A stretch of DNA of 40,068 nt from Candidatus Iainarchaeum sp. (GTDB lineage: Archaea; Iainarchaeota; Iainarchaeia; Iainarchaeales; GCA-2688035). The notes under the pieces are model-generated. The model did no database searches. It worked only from the letters and a program-made list of their open reading frames with translations, and was not told the DNA's origin. This document shows positions 24,102 through 31,806 of this stretch, one piece after another (within the stretch, counting starts at the first letter, position 1; the number at the start of each line of letters is the position of its first letter). The DNA is taken from NCBI GenBank assembly GCA_017609945.1, contig JAFCCZ010000001.1, positions 1 through 40,068 of the forward strand, in the 5' to 3' direction. The position numbers and the translations under genes were made by a program.

Positions 24102-27100
24102 TTATCCCTCCAAACCGGGCAACGTTGGTGGCACTAGCGGGCCTACTGGGCTGCTTACAAGGCCAAAACTGCAGGCCTTGTTTGCATACACTGCAAATGC
24201 CTTTCCGAGATCGCTCGCACTAATGGTTCTGTCCATCGCATTCTGCCAGTTCCTACCAGCTGCGTTGTAGAAGTAAGCTGCCTTCAGATCACACTGTGCG
24301 CCAATGTCGCGCATCTTGCTTCCAATCATGTCCACGGTAACCGGAACAAAGTTCCAGCCAACGACAAGCGGGTCAATTTCGCTCATTGAAACCGCTTCCC
24401 TTACAATTGCCTTAACTGAACAGGTTTTGCCCGGATTGTAAAGCCAGTAAGCCTTTCCTTTCTCCGGGGTTTCCACTTCAACAAATGTATTTTTCTTGGG
24501 AATGTACTCAAACAGCTTTAGGTTACTGGAATCGCATTCTGAGGATGAAATAACGTCAAGGTCTCCGGGAATTGAAAAGAGATTCCAGCCATTGTGCAGT
24601 TCAAGCTTCATTTCTATATTACTGCCCCTCTTTTTTACGACAAATTCAGCGCTGTTGTAGCCAATGCCCAGAACTGTTATGACAAAATCGTTTACCGTAA
24701 CGCTTTCGCCCTCCACAAGCCTGTAAACATTGAACGGCTTTGGGGGAACAGGCATGCCAATGCTTTCTGAAACTCCGGAGCTTACAGAAATCGAACCAGA
24801 TTCACTCATGGCCTCTGTTAAAACCTCTGTTGCCTCCTCTTCCACAACAGTCTCAAGGTAATCGCTTTCCACAAGCTTCTTGCCGGTCAACTCCTTTGAG
24901 AACAGGTAGTTGCTTACGCTTATTTCAACTATCTTGCCTCCCCTGCAGTCCTCATCAATACCACAGATCGGGCTCACTATGCTAAGCAAATCAATGCGCA
25001 TATTGGCTTCCAGAACACGAGCTGCCTGGCTTTCCTCCAGCTTAAATGGTTCGTTAACGTGCACGTTTATTATGTTGCTTGCTCCCTTCCTTACAACAAA
25101 CGTGGCTTTGCCAGAGTCCAGGTCAAGCAAAGTAATCCTCAAACCGTACAGCTTCAGGGTGTTTCCCACCCTAACCTTGTGCAGCCCAATAGTGGAGTTG
25201 GCCCTGTTTTTCCAGACACTTACAGTTGCATAGCTTCCGCCAATGCACCTTGCATCCTCTTCAGCACATCTTACCAGCTGGATGCCCTCAAGCTTAATGT
25301 AAAGCCCTTCCTCTACAACAAGCGCTGTCTGGGCTTTAGAAAGCCTGAATTTCTCATCCAGCCGGACCTTTATGACATCTGAAATCGCTTTCCTTACAAT
25401 AAATACTGCTTTATTTCCTGAGATGTCAAGCAGCCTTACGGTGTAGCCACCCACTGCCCTTTCCTCACCTTCCCTCAGGGTGAGCATTCCATTGAACATC
25501 TCTGACTCTATTGAAAGCTTTGCAATCGGCCTTGCACTGCACAGCTTTTCTTCGCCAGATTCTGAGGTACCCACTTCTGCGGCCGTGCACGTGGGGTAGG
25601 CAATTCCAAGGAGGTTGATTCTCATTGCCTCATAGCGCGGAACATAGTCCTCGCTGTGATCCACAAGATTCTCGGAGCGTATTCCTCCCCTTGTTGAATC
25701 CAAAACAATTGCCGTTTGCTGCACATCCAAATCAAACTTCTGGTTCAGGTAAACTGTCTTGGTACCCGGCCCTGTTTCCTTTGTGACTGTGAAGTTTGCC
25801 AGGTCACTGGCACCAACACAATCAACCTCTTCCCCACAGTCCGGGTAGAGGATCTCGTTCAGCGTAATTTCGTGTCCGTAGACCTTCTGCGTTTGCCCAA
25901 CGCGAATCTTTATGTACGGCGTGTGAAGAGCCTTCTCTTCTCTAATCCTAATTTCCGCCGTCTCAACAATTTGGGCCCTCTCAGTGCTGCTTACCAGCAC
26001 TGGCTGGTCTGCGGCGTTACTTGGCCCCTGATAACCGGGTACAGAGTCTCTTGCGGCCGTTCTTGCAACTGCTGGAGACGAAACAGGTTCACCGGCACCG
26101 CCACCTGATGAGGTGCTTGGGGTAATTGGCCCCCAAACCTCCACAAGCGCTACGTCGTTGCCAATATCAACAAGCCTAAGCTGCAGCCTTGTTTCCTTTA
26201 CAATTGCCTTCTGGCCCTGCTGCAAATTGAATGGCTGGCCAAGGTACGCAATAACCGTTTCCTGTACTGTCTTGTCCCTTACAACAAGGTTAACGGTATA
26301 TTTTCCACTGCTGGTTTGGTTTAAGGAAAACACAGAAATCTCGTAATTATTTCCAATGTTTTCCGTTTGCCCTGGTCGCAAGCGAACATAAGATTGCCCG
26401 CCCGAAGCAAAGCTTACGTGCAACTGCGCATACTCTGCAACCCAACAACTGGATACCTTCCCTGAGGCCATTTCATCTTCTGTATAGGTTCTAGCACGCT
26501 CTTTTGCAGTGCACGTTCCGGAAGAAATAACACCGTCAAAATTGATTTTCATTACGTCTTCGTTGCCTTTCATTACATACGCGGTCTGGTTTTCAACAAG
26601 CGAGAACCTCTCATTCAGCTTTACTCTGATGTAGTCAGGCCTGGATTCCTTTTCAGTAAGCAACACAATTTGGGATTCAGTAATTTCCAGTGCTGAAAAT
26701 ATTATTCCAAAAACCTCAGCTGAACCGCCCTCCTGAGTATTTATCCAAGTGCTTGATGCAGTGTCGCCCTCTGTTTTTGTTACCTGCAAGCGCGCGGTCA
26801 GGGCCGAATACGGGGGAATCTCTTCTGGGCGGGCTTCCTCAGTTGAATCGTAATCTGCCCTATAAGTTGCCCGCTGGATGTCAACAAGCGTTATCTCTAC
26901 TCCTGTTGAGGTTCCGTTTTCAAGCAGCAAAGCTGTCTGCTTTTCATTCAGCTCAAACTTTTCACCAATCTCAACCCTTATGCTGTGAGACCTGCATTCC
27001 CCCTCATAGGCCACTTCAACGTTTTCGCAGGCAGCAACACACTTGTTTGAGTAGGTTCTACCGTCAACGCCACAAACAGGCGCATAAATCAATGGGCAAA

Positions 27101-27977
27101 TGCATCCTTGCTCGCAGTCTTTCTGGCAGTTGCACTTGTCTTCGCCCCCACTGCACTTGCCGTCTCCACAGGTTCTCCACCAGCTGTCTACGCAGGTTCC
27201 TTTGGAACCGTCTGGCAGTGCAATGCACTGACCGCTTTCAGGATTCAAGAAGGATGATGGCTTTATCCCTGCATTCTTGCTGCAACAGTAAGTGGGACCA
27301 AACTCGGTTCGGTAATAAACCTTTTCACCATTTTCTGCGCACTCTTGCTCTCCGCAATCCACAGGGCAATTGTAAGCGCTCTCAAGTCTAGTATCACATT
27401 CACCATTTCCACATTTTGCAGTGCAAATTCCCGCAGTGCCAACAGGGCAGGCTTCAAGGCCGTTTGGGTCACATTTTGGCGGAATTAGCTTCAAACCCTC
27501 ACAACACACTTCAGATGGCCCTGGCAAAACAGGAAGTGACTCGCCTTCCCCATAACATTCTTCCACTTCCCCACAATCTTCCGGGCAGTTGCATTTGTTT
27601 TCCAAATCCACATCACAAATTCCGTTTCCGCACGGCGCGCAAATGCTCCAGCCTGTTCTAAAACCACAACTTCCATTTTCTCCCAATACTGCTGGCTGAA
27701 TTGGAACAAGTCCGCTGCAACATTCATGGCCTGGCAGGTTGGGCTCCCCTGACTCAGTACAGGACAGGTCCTTCACATATTCCCGACCGCAGTCGCCGTT
27801 ATAAAAAGCCCACTGGGCGCATCTCTCACCGTCATCAAAAACGCAGTCCTCACCTTCAACAGTGTAACCCATTTCCTCACAGTATACCGGGGCCGGGTTT
27901 GGGATAGCGTAAGCAAAACTCATTAGAAAAATTCCTGCAATTACAAACAGAACAAAAAATTCATTTTTCGCAAACAT
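24102..27977 (-). CDS. large secreted protein: DUF333-like, CGNG repeats, Kazal domain, tandem beta modules, GWNLFSIP domain
   Basis: Protein of 1,291 residues. The signal peptide spans about 1-24. A DUF333-like segment (NPAPVYCEEMGYTVEG) covers 27-66. Cys-rich CGNG-type repeats lie at about 115-290. A Kazal-type domain at about 288-328 shows CPLIYAPVCGVDGRTYSNKC. From about 333 to 1117 two alternating modules recur. Module A (roughly LNEKFxLxxxQTAxV...IxLxxI) appears at about 333, 448, 575, 740, 868 and 970. Module B (VxxGxTxxxxGxxITLxxI...AxFVVRK) appears at about 528, 688, 832, 934 and 1086. The last ~150 residues hold the archaeal surface motif GWNLFSIP, a later GWNFVPVTV and an aromatic domain. 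A Kazal fold inhibits serine proteases in eukaryotes; here that is only possible. The ATG has GAGGTG seven bases upstream. Confidence 0.85.
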   Translation of the reverse strand: MFAKNEFFVLFVIAGIFLMSFAYAIPNPAPVYCEEMGYTVEGEDCVFDDGERCAQWAFYNGDCGREYVKDLSCTESGEPNLPGHECCSGLVPIQPAVLGENGSCGFRTGWSICAPCGNGICDVDLENKCNCPEDCGEVEECYGEGESLPVLPGPSEVCCEGLKLIPPKCDPNGLEACPVGTAGICTAKCGNGECDTRLESAYNCPVDCGEQECAENGEKVYYRTEFGPTYCCSKNAGIKPSSFLNPESGQCIALPDGSKGTCVDSWWRTCGDGKCSGGEDKCNCQKDCEQGCICPLIYAPVCGVDGRTYSNKCVAACENVEVAYEGECRSHSIRVEIGEKFELNEKQTALLLENGTSTGVEITLVDIQRATYRADYDSTEEARPEEIPPYSALTARLQVTKTEGDTASSTWINTQEGGSAEVFGIIFSALEITESQIVLLTEKESRPDYIRVKLNERFSLVENQTAYVMKGNEDVMKINFDGVISSGTCTAKERARTYTEDEMASGKVSSCWVAEYAQLHVSFASGGQSYVRLRPGQTENIGNNYEISVFSLNQTSSGKYTVNLVVRDKTVQETVIAYLGQPFNLQQGQKAIVKETRLQLRLVDIGNDVALVEVWGPITPSTSSGGGAGEPVSSPAVARTAARDSVPGYQGPSNAADQPVLVSSTERAQIVETAEIRIREEKALHTPYIKIRVGQTQKVYGHEITLNEILYPDCGEEVDCVGASDLANFTVTKETGPGTKTVYLNQKFDLDVQQTAIVLDSTRGGIRSENLVDHSEDYVPRYEAMRINLLGIAYPTCTAAEVGTSESGEEKLCSARPIAKLSIESEMFNGMLTLREGEERAVGGYTVRLLDISGNKAVFIVRKAISDVIKVRLDEKFRLSKAQTALVVEEGLYIKLEGIQLVRCAEEDARCIGGSYATVSVWKNRANSTIGLHKVRVGNTLKLYGLRITLLDLDSGKATFVVRKGASNIINVHVNEPFKLEESQAARVLEANMRIDLLSIVSPICGIDEDCRGGKIVEISVSNYLFSKELTGKKLVESDYLETVVEEEATEVLTEAMSESGSISVSSGVSESIGMPVPPKPFNVYRLVEGESVTVNDFVITVLGIGYNSAEFVVKKRGSNIEMKLELHNGWNLFSIPGDLDVISSSECDSSNLKLFEYIPKKNTFVEVETPEKGKAYWLYNPGKTCSVKAIVREAVSMSEIDPLVVGWNFVPVTVDMIGSKMRDIGAQCDLKAAYFYNAAGRNWQNAMDRTISASDLGKAFAVYANKACSFGLVSSPVGPLVPPTLPGLEG

Positions 27978-27984
27978 TGGAAAG

Positions 27985-28020
27985 CACCTCTCGTTGTTTA
28001 AAGACTTTTTTCATATATAA
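27985..28020 (-). promoter_or_regulatory. promoter and ribosome site for the 1,291-residue surface protein gene
   Basis: On the minus strand TTATATATG (28012-28020) would place transcription start near 27990. GAGGTG at 27985-27990 lies seven bases before ATG 27977, so the leader is very short. Confidence 0.5.
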
Positions 28021-28126
28021 CCTTTCTTTGTTTGAATTCCGACATTGAAATCCTGCAAAACTTAAAGATCTAAACCCGTATAAAAAGAGCTTTTTTGTTA
28101 GGCGAAAACCTAAGGGAGGGAAAAGC

Positions 28127-29317
28127 CTATTTCAAATACTTTAGCATTACCTTTACAAGGCCGGGGCTTTTCATAAGCTTTTTTGTGACAACCTTTGCCG
28201 CCTCAACAAGGTCTCCGGCGGAAAGCTTCATAACGTCCTCTCCGGAGATGTTAGCCGCAAGGGTTTCAAAATCCTTGTCCTGGAGGTTCTCAAACATGCG
28301 CCTTTTCTTGAGAACTGCCTTTAGCTTGTTTCCACGCGCCTCATACCACAGGTCATTGTACTGCTTTAGGAAATCGTGCGAAAAGTCGTTTTCCTCAAAG
28401 GCCCTGATTGCCACCCCGCTTGCAATGTCAGCTCCCTCCATTGCAAGCCCAATTCCGCCCCCGTGAATTGGATTAACCTGGTGGGCTGCATCCCCTGCAA
28501 TAAGCAAATTGTCGGCAGTCATGTCGTCCAAAAAGCCGCCAACCGGAACGCAGCCGCAGTTTACCTCAATAATGCTGCCCTTCTTAAGGCCTGGCTGTGA
28601 CTCAATAAACTTGTCCAAATAGTACTTGGCGGTCTTCTCGCTGGTTCCGCCAATTCCAATTCCAACGTTTGCCTGGTGCTTGCCCTTTGGAAAAATCCAG
28701 AGATAGCCGCGCGGGGCAATTTCTAGCCCGAAGAAAATGTTTATGAGGTCAGAGTTCTCAAAATCAATGTTTGCCATCTCATACTGGTAACCGGAGTCAT
28801 AGTCAGCAAGCGGCATTGTGGTGTTAACGCCAAGCCTGCGCGCGGTCAAGGTTTCAACGCCGTCGCACGCGAAAATCAGCCTTGCCGAGTACTCAACAAC
28901 CTCGCTGCCCTCGCGAACCTTTACATTAACCCTGCCCCCGCTTCTCTCAAATTCAAAGGCGTCTGCCTTTGTTTTGATTAGGGCCCCGTTCTCAGATGCC
29001 TGCCTTGCAAGCTCTTTCTCAAAAACGCGCCTTTCAAGAACAAAGCCGTTTGTTTCAGGAAAGCGCATTTCAACCACCTTTCCGCTTGGCGCGTAAAGGG
29101 CAGCCCCCCTGATTTCCTGCACCGCCCACTTTGGATCAGGCTTTAACCCAAGCCTCTTAAACCAGCCCAGGCCAAGGCCCTCAGCGCAGCGCTTTGGGAC
29201 CCCAATCTCCTGCTTCTTGTCCACGCAGAGAACTCTTAGCTTGGCCCTTGCAAGCCTGTCTGCAGCACGCAGCCCGGCAGGGCCTGCGCCAACAATTATT
29301 ACGTCAAACTCCTGCAT
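28127..29317 (-). CDS. geranylgeranyl reductase family flavoprotein (archaeal lipid saturation)
   Basis: Protein of 396 residues from ATG 29315-29317. The N-terminal FAD fold is clear (VIIVGAGPAGLRAADRLA), followed by the family's RCAEGLG segment, the middle GYQYEMAN and APRGYLWIFPKG motifs, and the second FAD motif NLLIAGDAAHQVNPIHGGGIGLAMEG. These match digeranylgeranylglycerophospholipid reductases, which hydrogenate the isoprenoid chains of archaeal membrane lipids in the cytoplasm and take electrons from ferredoxin. The start is fixed by the preceding ferredoxin gene, whose stop is five bases upstream, and by the AGTGAGG ribosome site between. Family members also act in chlorophyll and quinone synthesis, so the substrate is inferred from the archaeal context. 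Confidence 0.9.
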   Translation of the reverse strand: MQEFDVIIVGAGPAGLRAADRLARAKLRVLCVDKKQEIGVPKRCAEGLGLGWFKRLGLKPDPKWAVQEIRGAALYAPSGKVVEMRFPETNGFVLERRVFEKELARQASENGALIKTKADAFEFERSGGRVNVKVREGSEVVEYSARLIFACDGVETLTARRLGVNTTMPLADYDSGYQYEMANIDFENSDLINIFFGLEIAPRGYLWIFPKGKHQANVGIGIGGTSEKTAKYYLDKFIESQPGLKKGSIIEVNCGCVPVGGFLDDMTADNLLIAGDAAHQVNPIHGGGIGLAMEGADIASGVAIRAFEENDFSHDFLKQYNDLWYEARGNKLKAVLKKRRMFENLQDKDFETLAANISGEDVMKLSAGDLVEAAKVVTKKLMKSPGLVKVMLKYLK

Positions 29318-29322
29318 TTGCC

Positions 29323-29499
29323 TCACTTCTCCAGCTCCATTGCCGCAACAGGGCAAATTTTAACACAGTTCCCGCAGGAAGTGCACTTTTCCACGTCAAC
29401 AACAATTCTGCCGTCCTTAAGCTCTAGGGCCTGCACCGGGCAGCTTCCAACACAGCCCCCGCAGTAACAGCATTTCTCAGCGTCATTCCTTACAACCAT
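29323..29499 (-). CDS. 2[4Fe-4S] ferredoxin (58 residues), probable electron donor to the reductase
   Basis: Start ATG 29497-29499, stop TGA 29323-29325. The product begins MVVRNDAEKCCYCGGCVGSC and has two classic cluster motifs: CYCGGCVGSCP at about 11-21 and CTSCGNCVKICP at about 39-50. Its small size and separate second cluster match bacterial-type 2[4Fe-4S] ferredoxins that carry two low-potential clusters. It lies five bases upstream of the geranylgeranyl reductase gene and is surely co-transcribed with it; reductases of this family commonly need ferredoxin as donor (known for the family). A near-palindromic TATA box (CCTTATTAAGG on the minus strand) lies 22-32 bases before the ATG, so the mRNA is probably leaderless. 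Confidence 0.92.
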   Translation of the reverse strand: MVVRNDAEKCCYCGGCVGSCPVQALELKDGRIVVDVEKCTSCGNCVKICPVAAMELEK

Positions 29500-29520
29500 T
29501 GAACCACTCTAAAAAAAATA

Positions 29521-29541
29521 CCTTAATAAGGGTTTTAAATC
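29521..29541. promoter_or_regulatory. divergent promoter between the ferredoxin and transglutaminase-like genes
   Basis: The 61-base gap holds CCTTAATAAGG (29521-29531) at 22-32 bases from the ferredoxin ATG and GTTTTAAATC (29532-29541) at 20-29 bases before ATG 29561. Each gene thus has its own TATA-like box and the two boxes touch. Confidence 0.5.
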
Positions 29542-29560
29542 ATTCTTTTTTGGGGAAAGC

Positions 29561-30700
29561 ATGGCTGGAAAAGCTCCAAAACCACCAGGGCAGCCTGGAA
29601 AGCCGTCAGGGCGATCTGGAAAGCCGGGAGAAAGGAAACCAAAAAAACCAGGACCCGGGGGCAGGGGGGCAAAGAAAAAGCCAGCTCCTGAAGTTAGGGT
29701 AGTATCACGCCCGAAAGATATTCTGGCAGTTGCCATGGTCACAAGAACGGCTGTTAAAAGGATTGAGACAAAAGGACTAAGCATTGAAACCCTGAGAATG
29801 GGCCTTGACTCAAGCGCAATCAGGGGCCTTTTTGACAAAAAGCTGTTTCCAGCACAGACGCATGATACAACTGTTGGAAGGCTTCAGAACTTTCTTCACA
29901 CCTGGGTGAACAGAAACGCAGGGCTGAACGTGAGAATGCACGAGGAAGCACAAGCTATGGCCAAAGCAAAGGGAATTTCAAATGTTAAAGCATTCAACAT
30001 TGTTCTTGGGCAAAACAGGGAGATTATTCAGAAAAGGCTTGTTAAGAAAGCTGCGCTGGAGCAACTGCTGTTTGTGTGGAGCTCGCACAGAGCTGCAAGG
30101 CGGAGAGAGGAAATAATTGACTCGGTTAAGCCAACAGCCGTAACCAAGAGTTTTGGAAAAACTTATTATGGCCCGAAAGACAAGCCAGGCTCAGTTGTAA
30201 AGCTTGCAGAGGCGGTTGCAAGAATTCCAATGCATCATGCCCCAAGCCAGGTTGCGGAAGCATACTATGGCCTGCCAACAGCCAGCGAAACACTGATGGC
30301 AAACGGAATTCTAACCTTCTTCAAAAGCAAGAACCCGTTGTGGGGCTGTGGAATGCGGTGCGACGTAATAAATGCCGTTTTGAACGGTTGGGGGATGGAA
30401 AACTACCACGTAAGAACTAAGACCTGGCAGGGGGATGTACACTCCGTTGTTCTTGTAAGGCCTGAGAAGGAACGAGGGCTTTGGCTTTTGGCAGACCCTT
30501 TTAGAAATGGCAGATTATTTTTACACGACTTTGAACGCTATAGCCCCCTAAGAGGACGGAGGACAAGTCTGGTTGTTTCACAGGTTGGGCAGGTACTCGG
30601 GGACCACATAAAAAAGCTAGAGGGAAAAGGCGAATGGAGAAAGGGAAGAGGCCTCACAGACCACGTGAAAAACTTCGTACAGTATTATGGGGGAAACTAA
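29561..30700 (+). CDS. transglutaminase-like (papain-fold) protein, unknown, with basic Pro-rich N-terminus
   Basis: Protein of 379 residues. The first ~45 are Pro, Gly, Lys and Arg-rich (KAPKPPGQPGKPSGRSG). A helical region covers about 50-260. Residues 263-315 fit a transglutaminase-type triad: Cys267 in MRCDVINAVLNGWG, where C-x(4)-A and the following G resemble the family's nucleophile helix, His294 in DVHSVVLV and Asp312 in WLLADPF. Cys263 (GCGMRC) is an alternative nucleophile. Enzymes with this triad are proteases, peptide amidases or crosslinkers. No export signal is present, so the protein is cytoplasmic. The stop codon abuts ATG of hypC (30701), so the two share a transcript, which links it to hydrogenase maturation or regulation by context. 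The assignment rests on motif spacing alone. Confidence 0.6.
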   Translation: MAGKAPKPPGQPGKPSGRSGKPGERKPKKPGPGGRGAKKKPAPEVRVVSRPKDILAVAMVTRTAVKRIETKGLSIETLRMGLDSSAIRGLFDKKLFPAQTHDTTVGRLQNFLHTWVNRNAGLNVRMHEEAQAMAKAKGISNVKAFNIVLGQNREIIQKRLVKKAALEQLLFVWSSHRAARRREEIIDSVKPTAVTKSFGKTYYGPKDKPGSVVKLAEAVARIPMHHAPSQVAEAYYGLPTASETLMANGILTFFKSKNPLWGCGMRCDVINAVLNGWGMENYHVRTKTWQGDVHSVVLVRPEKERGLWLLADPFRNGRLFLHDFERYSPLRGRRTSLVVSQVGQVLGDHIKKLEGKGEWRKGRGLTDHVKNFVQYYGGN

Positions 30701-30925
30701 ATGTGCCTGACAATTCCAGCAAAGGTTGTTGGGTTGCGGGAGAAGGGGCAAAAGGCGGTTGTTGAACAGCTGGGCGTGAGGCGGGAAGTGTTCAACAATG
30801 TGATAAATGCGGAGAAGGGGGAATTTGTGCTGGTGCAGCAAGGGTTTATTGTTGAAAGAATTGAGGAAGAAGAGGCAAAAGAAACCTGGAGGATTTTGAA
30901 TGAGAATCAGAAAAATACGCCGTAG
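30701..30925 (+). CDS. hypC: HypC-family hydrogenase maturation chaperone
   Basis: Protein of 74 residues. The diagnostic start MCLTIPAKVV carries the conserved Cys2 through which HypC binds the hydrogenase large-subunit precursor and the iron centre with its CN/CO ligands during NiFe assembly. The later GEFVLVQQGFIVERIEEEEA corresponds to the family's GDYVLVHxGFAI segment; Gln replaces the usual His there. The ATG directly follows the stop of the upstream gene. The C-terminus (NENQKNTP) is overlapped by the next small gene. HypA, B, D, E and F are not in the window and must lie elsewhere or be absent. Confidence 0.88.
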   Translation: MCLTIPAKVVGLREKGQKAVVEQLGVRREVFNNVINAEKGEFVLVQQGFIVERIEEEEAKETWRILNENQKNTP

Positions 30926-31100
30926 GCTGGTGCCCCCGGTTGCAAAGGTAACAGGGCCGGCAAAGGTTGGGGCAAAACCAAAGGGAAAACCACAGGTAAA
31001 TAAGAAAAAGATGATGGTAAAGAAAGAGCCAAAAGAGAAATCGAGGAAGAGGCGGCCTTTGGATCCCGATGCAGGGCATATAATTAATATTAAGGCTTGA
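30900..31100 (+). CDS. small Lys/Arg-rich protein overlapping the end of hypC
   Basis: Protein of 66 residues, not recognised. ATG 30900 lies inside hypC in a different frame and has an excellent ribosome site, GGAGG at 30888-30892, seven bases before it. This suggests that it is really translated, by coupling. The product is extremely basic and Pro-rich (RKIRRRLVPP, KPKGKPQVNKKKM, KEKSRKRRPLDPD). Such composition suits nucleic-acid or ribosome binding or a short-lived disordered protein. It ends at TGA 31098-31100, overlapping the convergent DUF6390-like gene by 11 bases. The product's reality is moderately likely. Confidence 0.55.
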   Translation: MRIRKIRRRLVPPVAKVTGPAKVGAKPKGKPQVNKKKMMVKKEPKEKSRKRRPLDPDAGHIINIKA

Positions 31101-31806
31101 CCCCTGAAAGCGTTAGCTCGGTGTACTTTTTTAGCTGCTTTGCCTGCTGCTCGGAAAGCTTTTCAACTGCGTTTCCCCAGTGAATTGAGATTAAGTCGCC
31201 TTGGTTTAGCTCAAGCTTGAACGGGTTCTTGAGAGTCTTTTCTTTTTCGCGAAGCTTGAATTCGCCGGACTCGGATAAAAGGGAGACCCCGTTTGCAACA
31301 AGTCCCTTCCCTGTTTCTTTTTTTACCGTGGCCCAGTGCACCATGCAGTTCCCAAGGTTTTGAATTATGGGCTCAACCTTCTGCGAAATGAAGTTAACGT
31401 AGAGCACGTGAAAGGAATGGTGTGGAAGCAAATCGTTTGGGAGCTCTGCGGCCTTTCTCTCCGCAATGCTCCTCGGCAGGCCAAGGTTCTGGAAGGAGAG
31501 AACAGTTTTCTGCAGTTCCCTCTTTGGAACACTCTCAAGCAAACTGTTTCCAATCCAATAGGCTTCAACTACCTGCTCGTGGAAAGGGGTCAGGGAATTG
31601 CACCTGGCAATCAAGTCAAGGTAGGGAAAGAGTGCGTTGAACTTGTGCAGGAGGGGCTTTACTTTTTCGGCTCCCTCTGGGGAAGGAGAATCAATGAATT
31701 TGAGAAATTCCCTGAAGCTTCCCTCCGGGCCGCAGTACCCAAGCTCGTTTGGGATAAGAGAGTACTTGCAGGCCCTGATTAAGGGACTAAAATCGGGTTC
31801 CGGCAA
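31090..31806 (-). CDS. DUF6390-like hydrogenase-associated protein with HypC-like C-terminus
   Basis: About 238 residues. The start is uncertain: TTG 31806 is taken because it follows a GGGG element and precedes the first conserved residues, but the frame is open to 31878 with no better signal. The N-terminal part is helical with NELGYCGPEG, FPYLDLIARC and VVEAYWIGNSLLESV, a pattern I associate with DUF6390, a family found next to NiFe hydrogenases in bacteria (recollection, not checked). The last ~80 residues, from NCMVHWATV to QGDLISIHWGNAVEKLSEQQAKQL, mirror HypC's C...V...GDYVLVHxGFAI pattern. I infer a maturation factor that handles the NiFe large subunit. It overlaps the EamA gene by 20 bases. 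Confidence 0.7.
   Translation of the reverse strand: MPEPDFSPLIRACKYSLIPNELGYCGPEGSFREFLKFIDSPSPEGAEKVKPLLHKFNALFPYLDLIARCNSLTPFHEQVVEAYWIGNSLLESVPKRELQKTVLSFQNLGLPRSIAERKAAELPNDLLPHHSFHVLYVNFISQKVEPIIQNLGNCMVHWATVKKETGKGLVANGVSLLSESGEFKLREKEKTLKNPFKLELNQGDLISIHWGNAVEKLSEQQAKQLKKYTELTLSGVKP

Noticed and set aside
26690..27391. Plus-strand open frame of 233 residues within the large surface protein gene
   Set aside because: It is antisense to the Kazal and CGNG repeat region and shows no family features; the opposite strand has signal peptide, domains and ribosome site.
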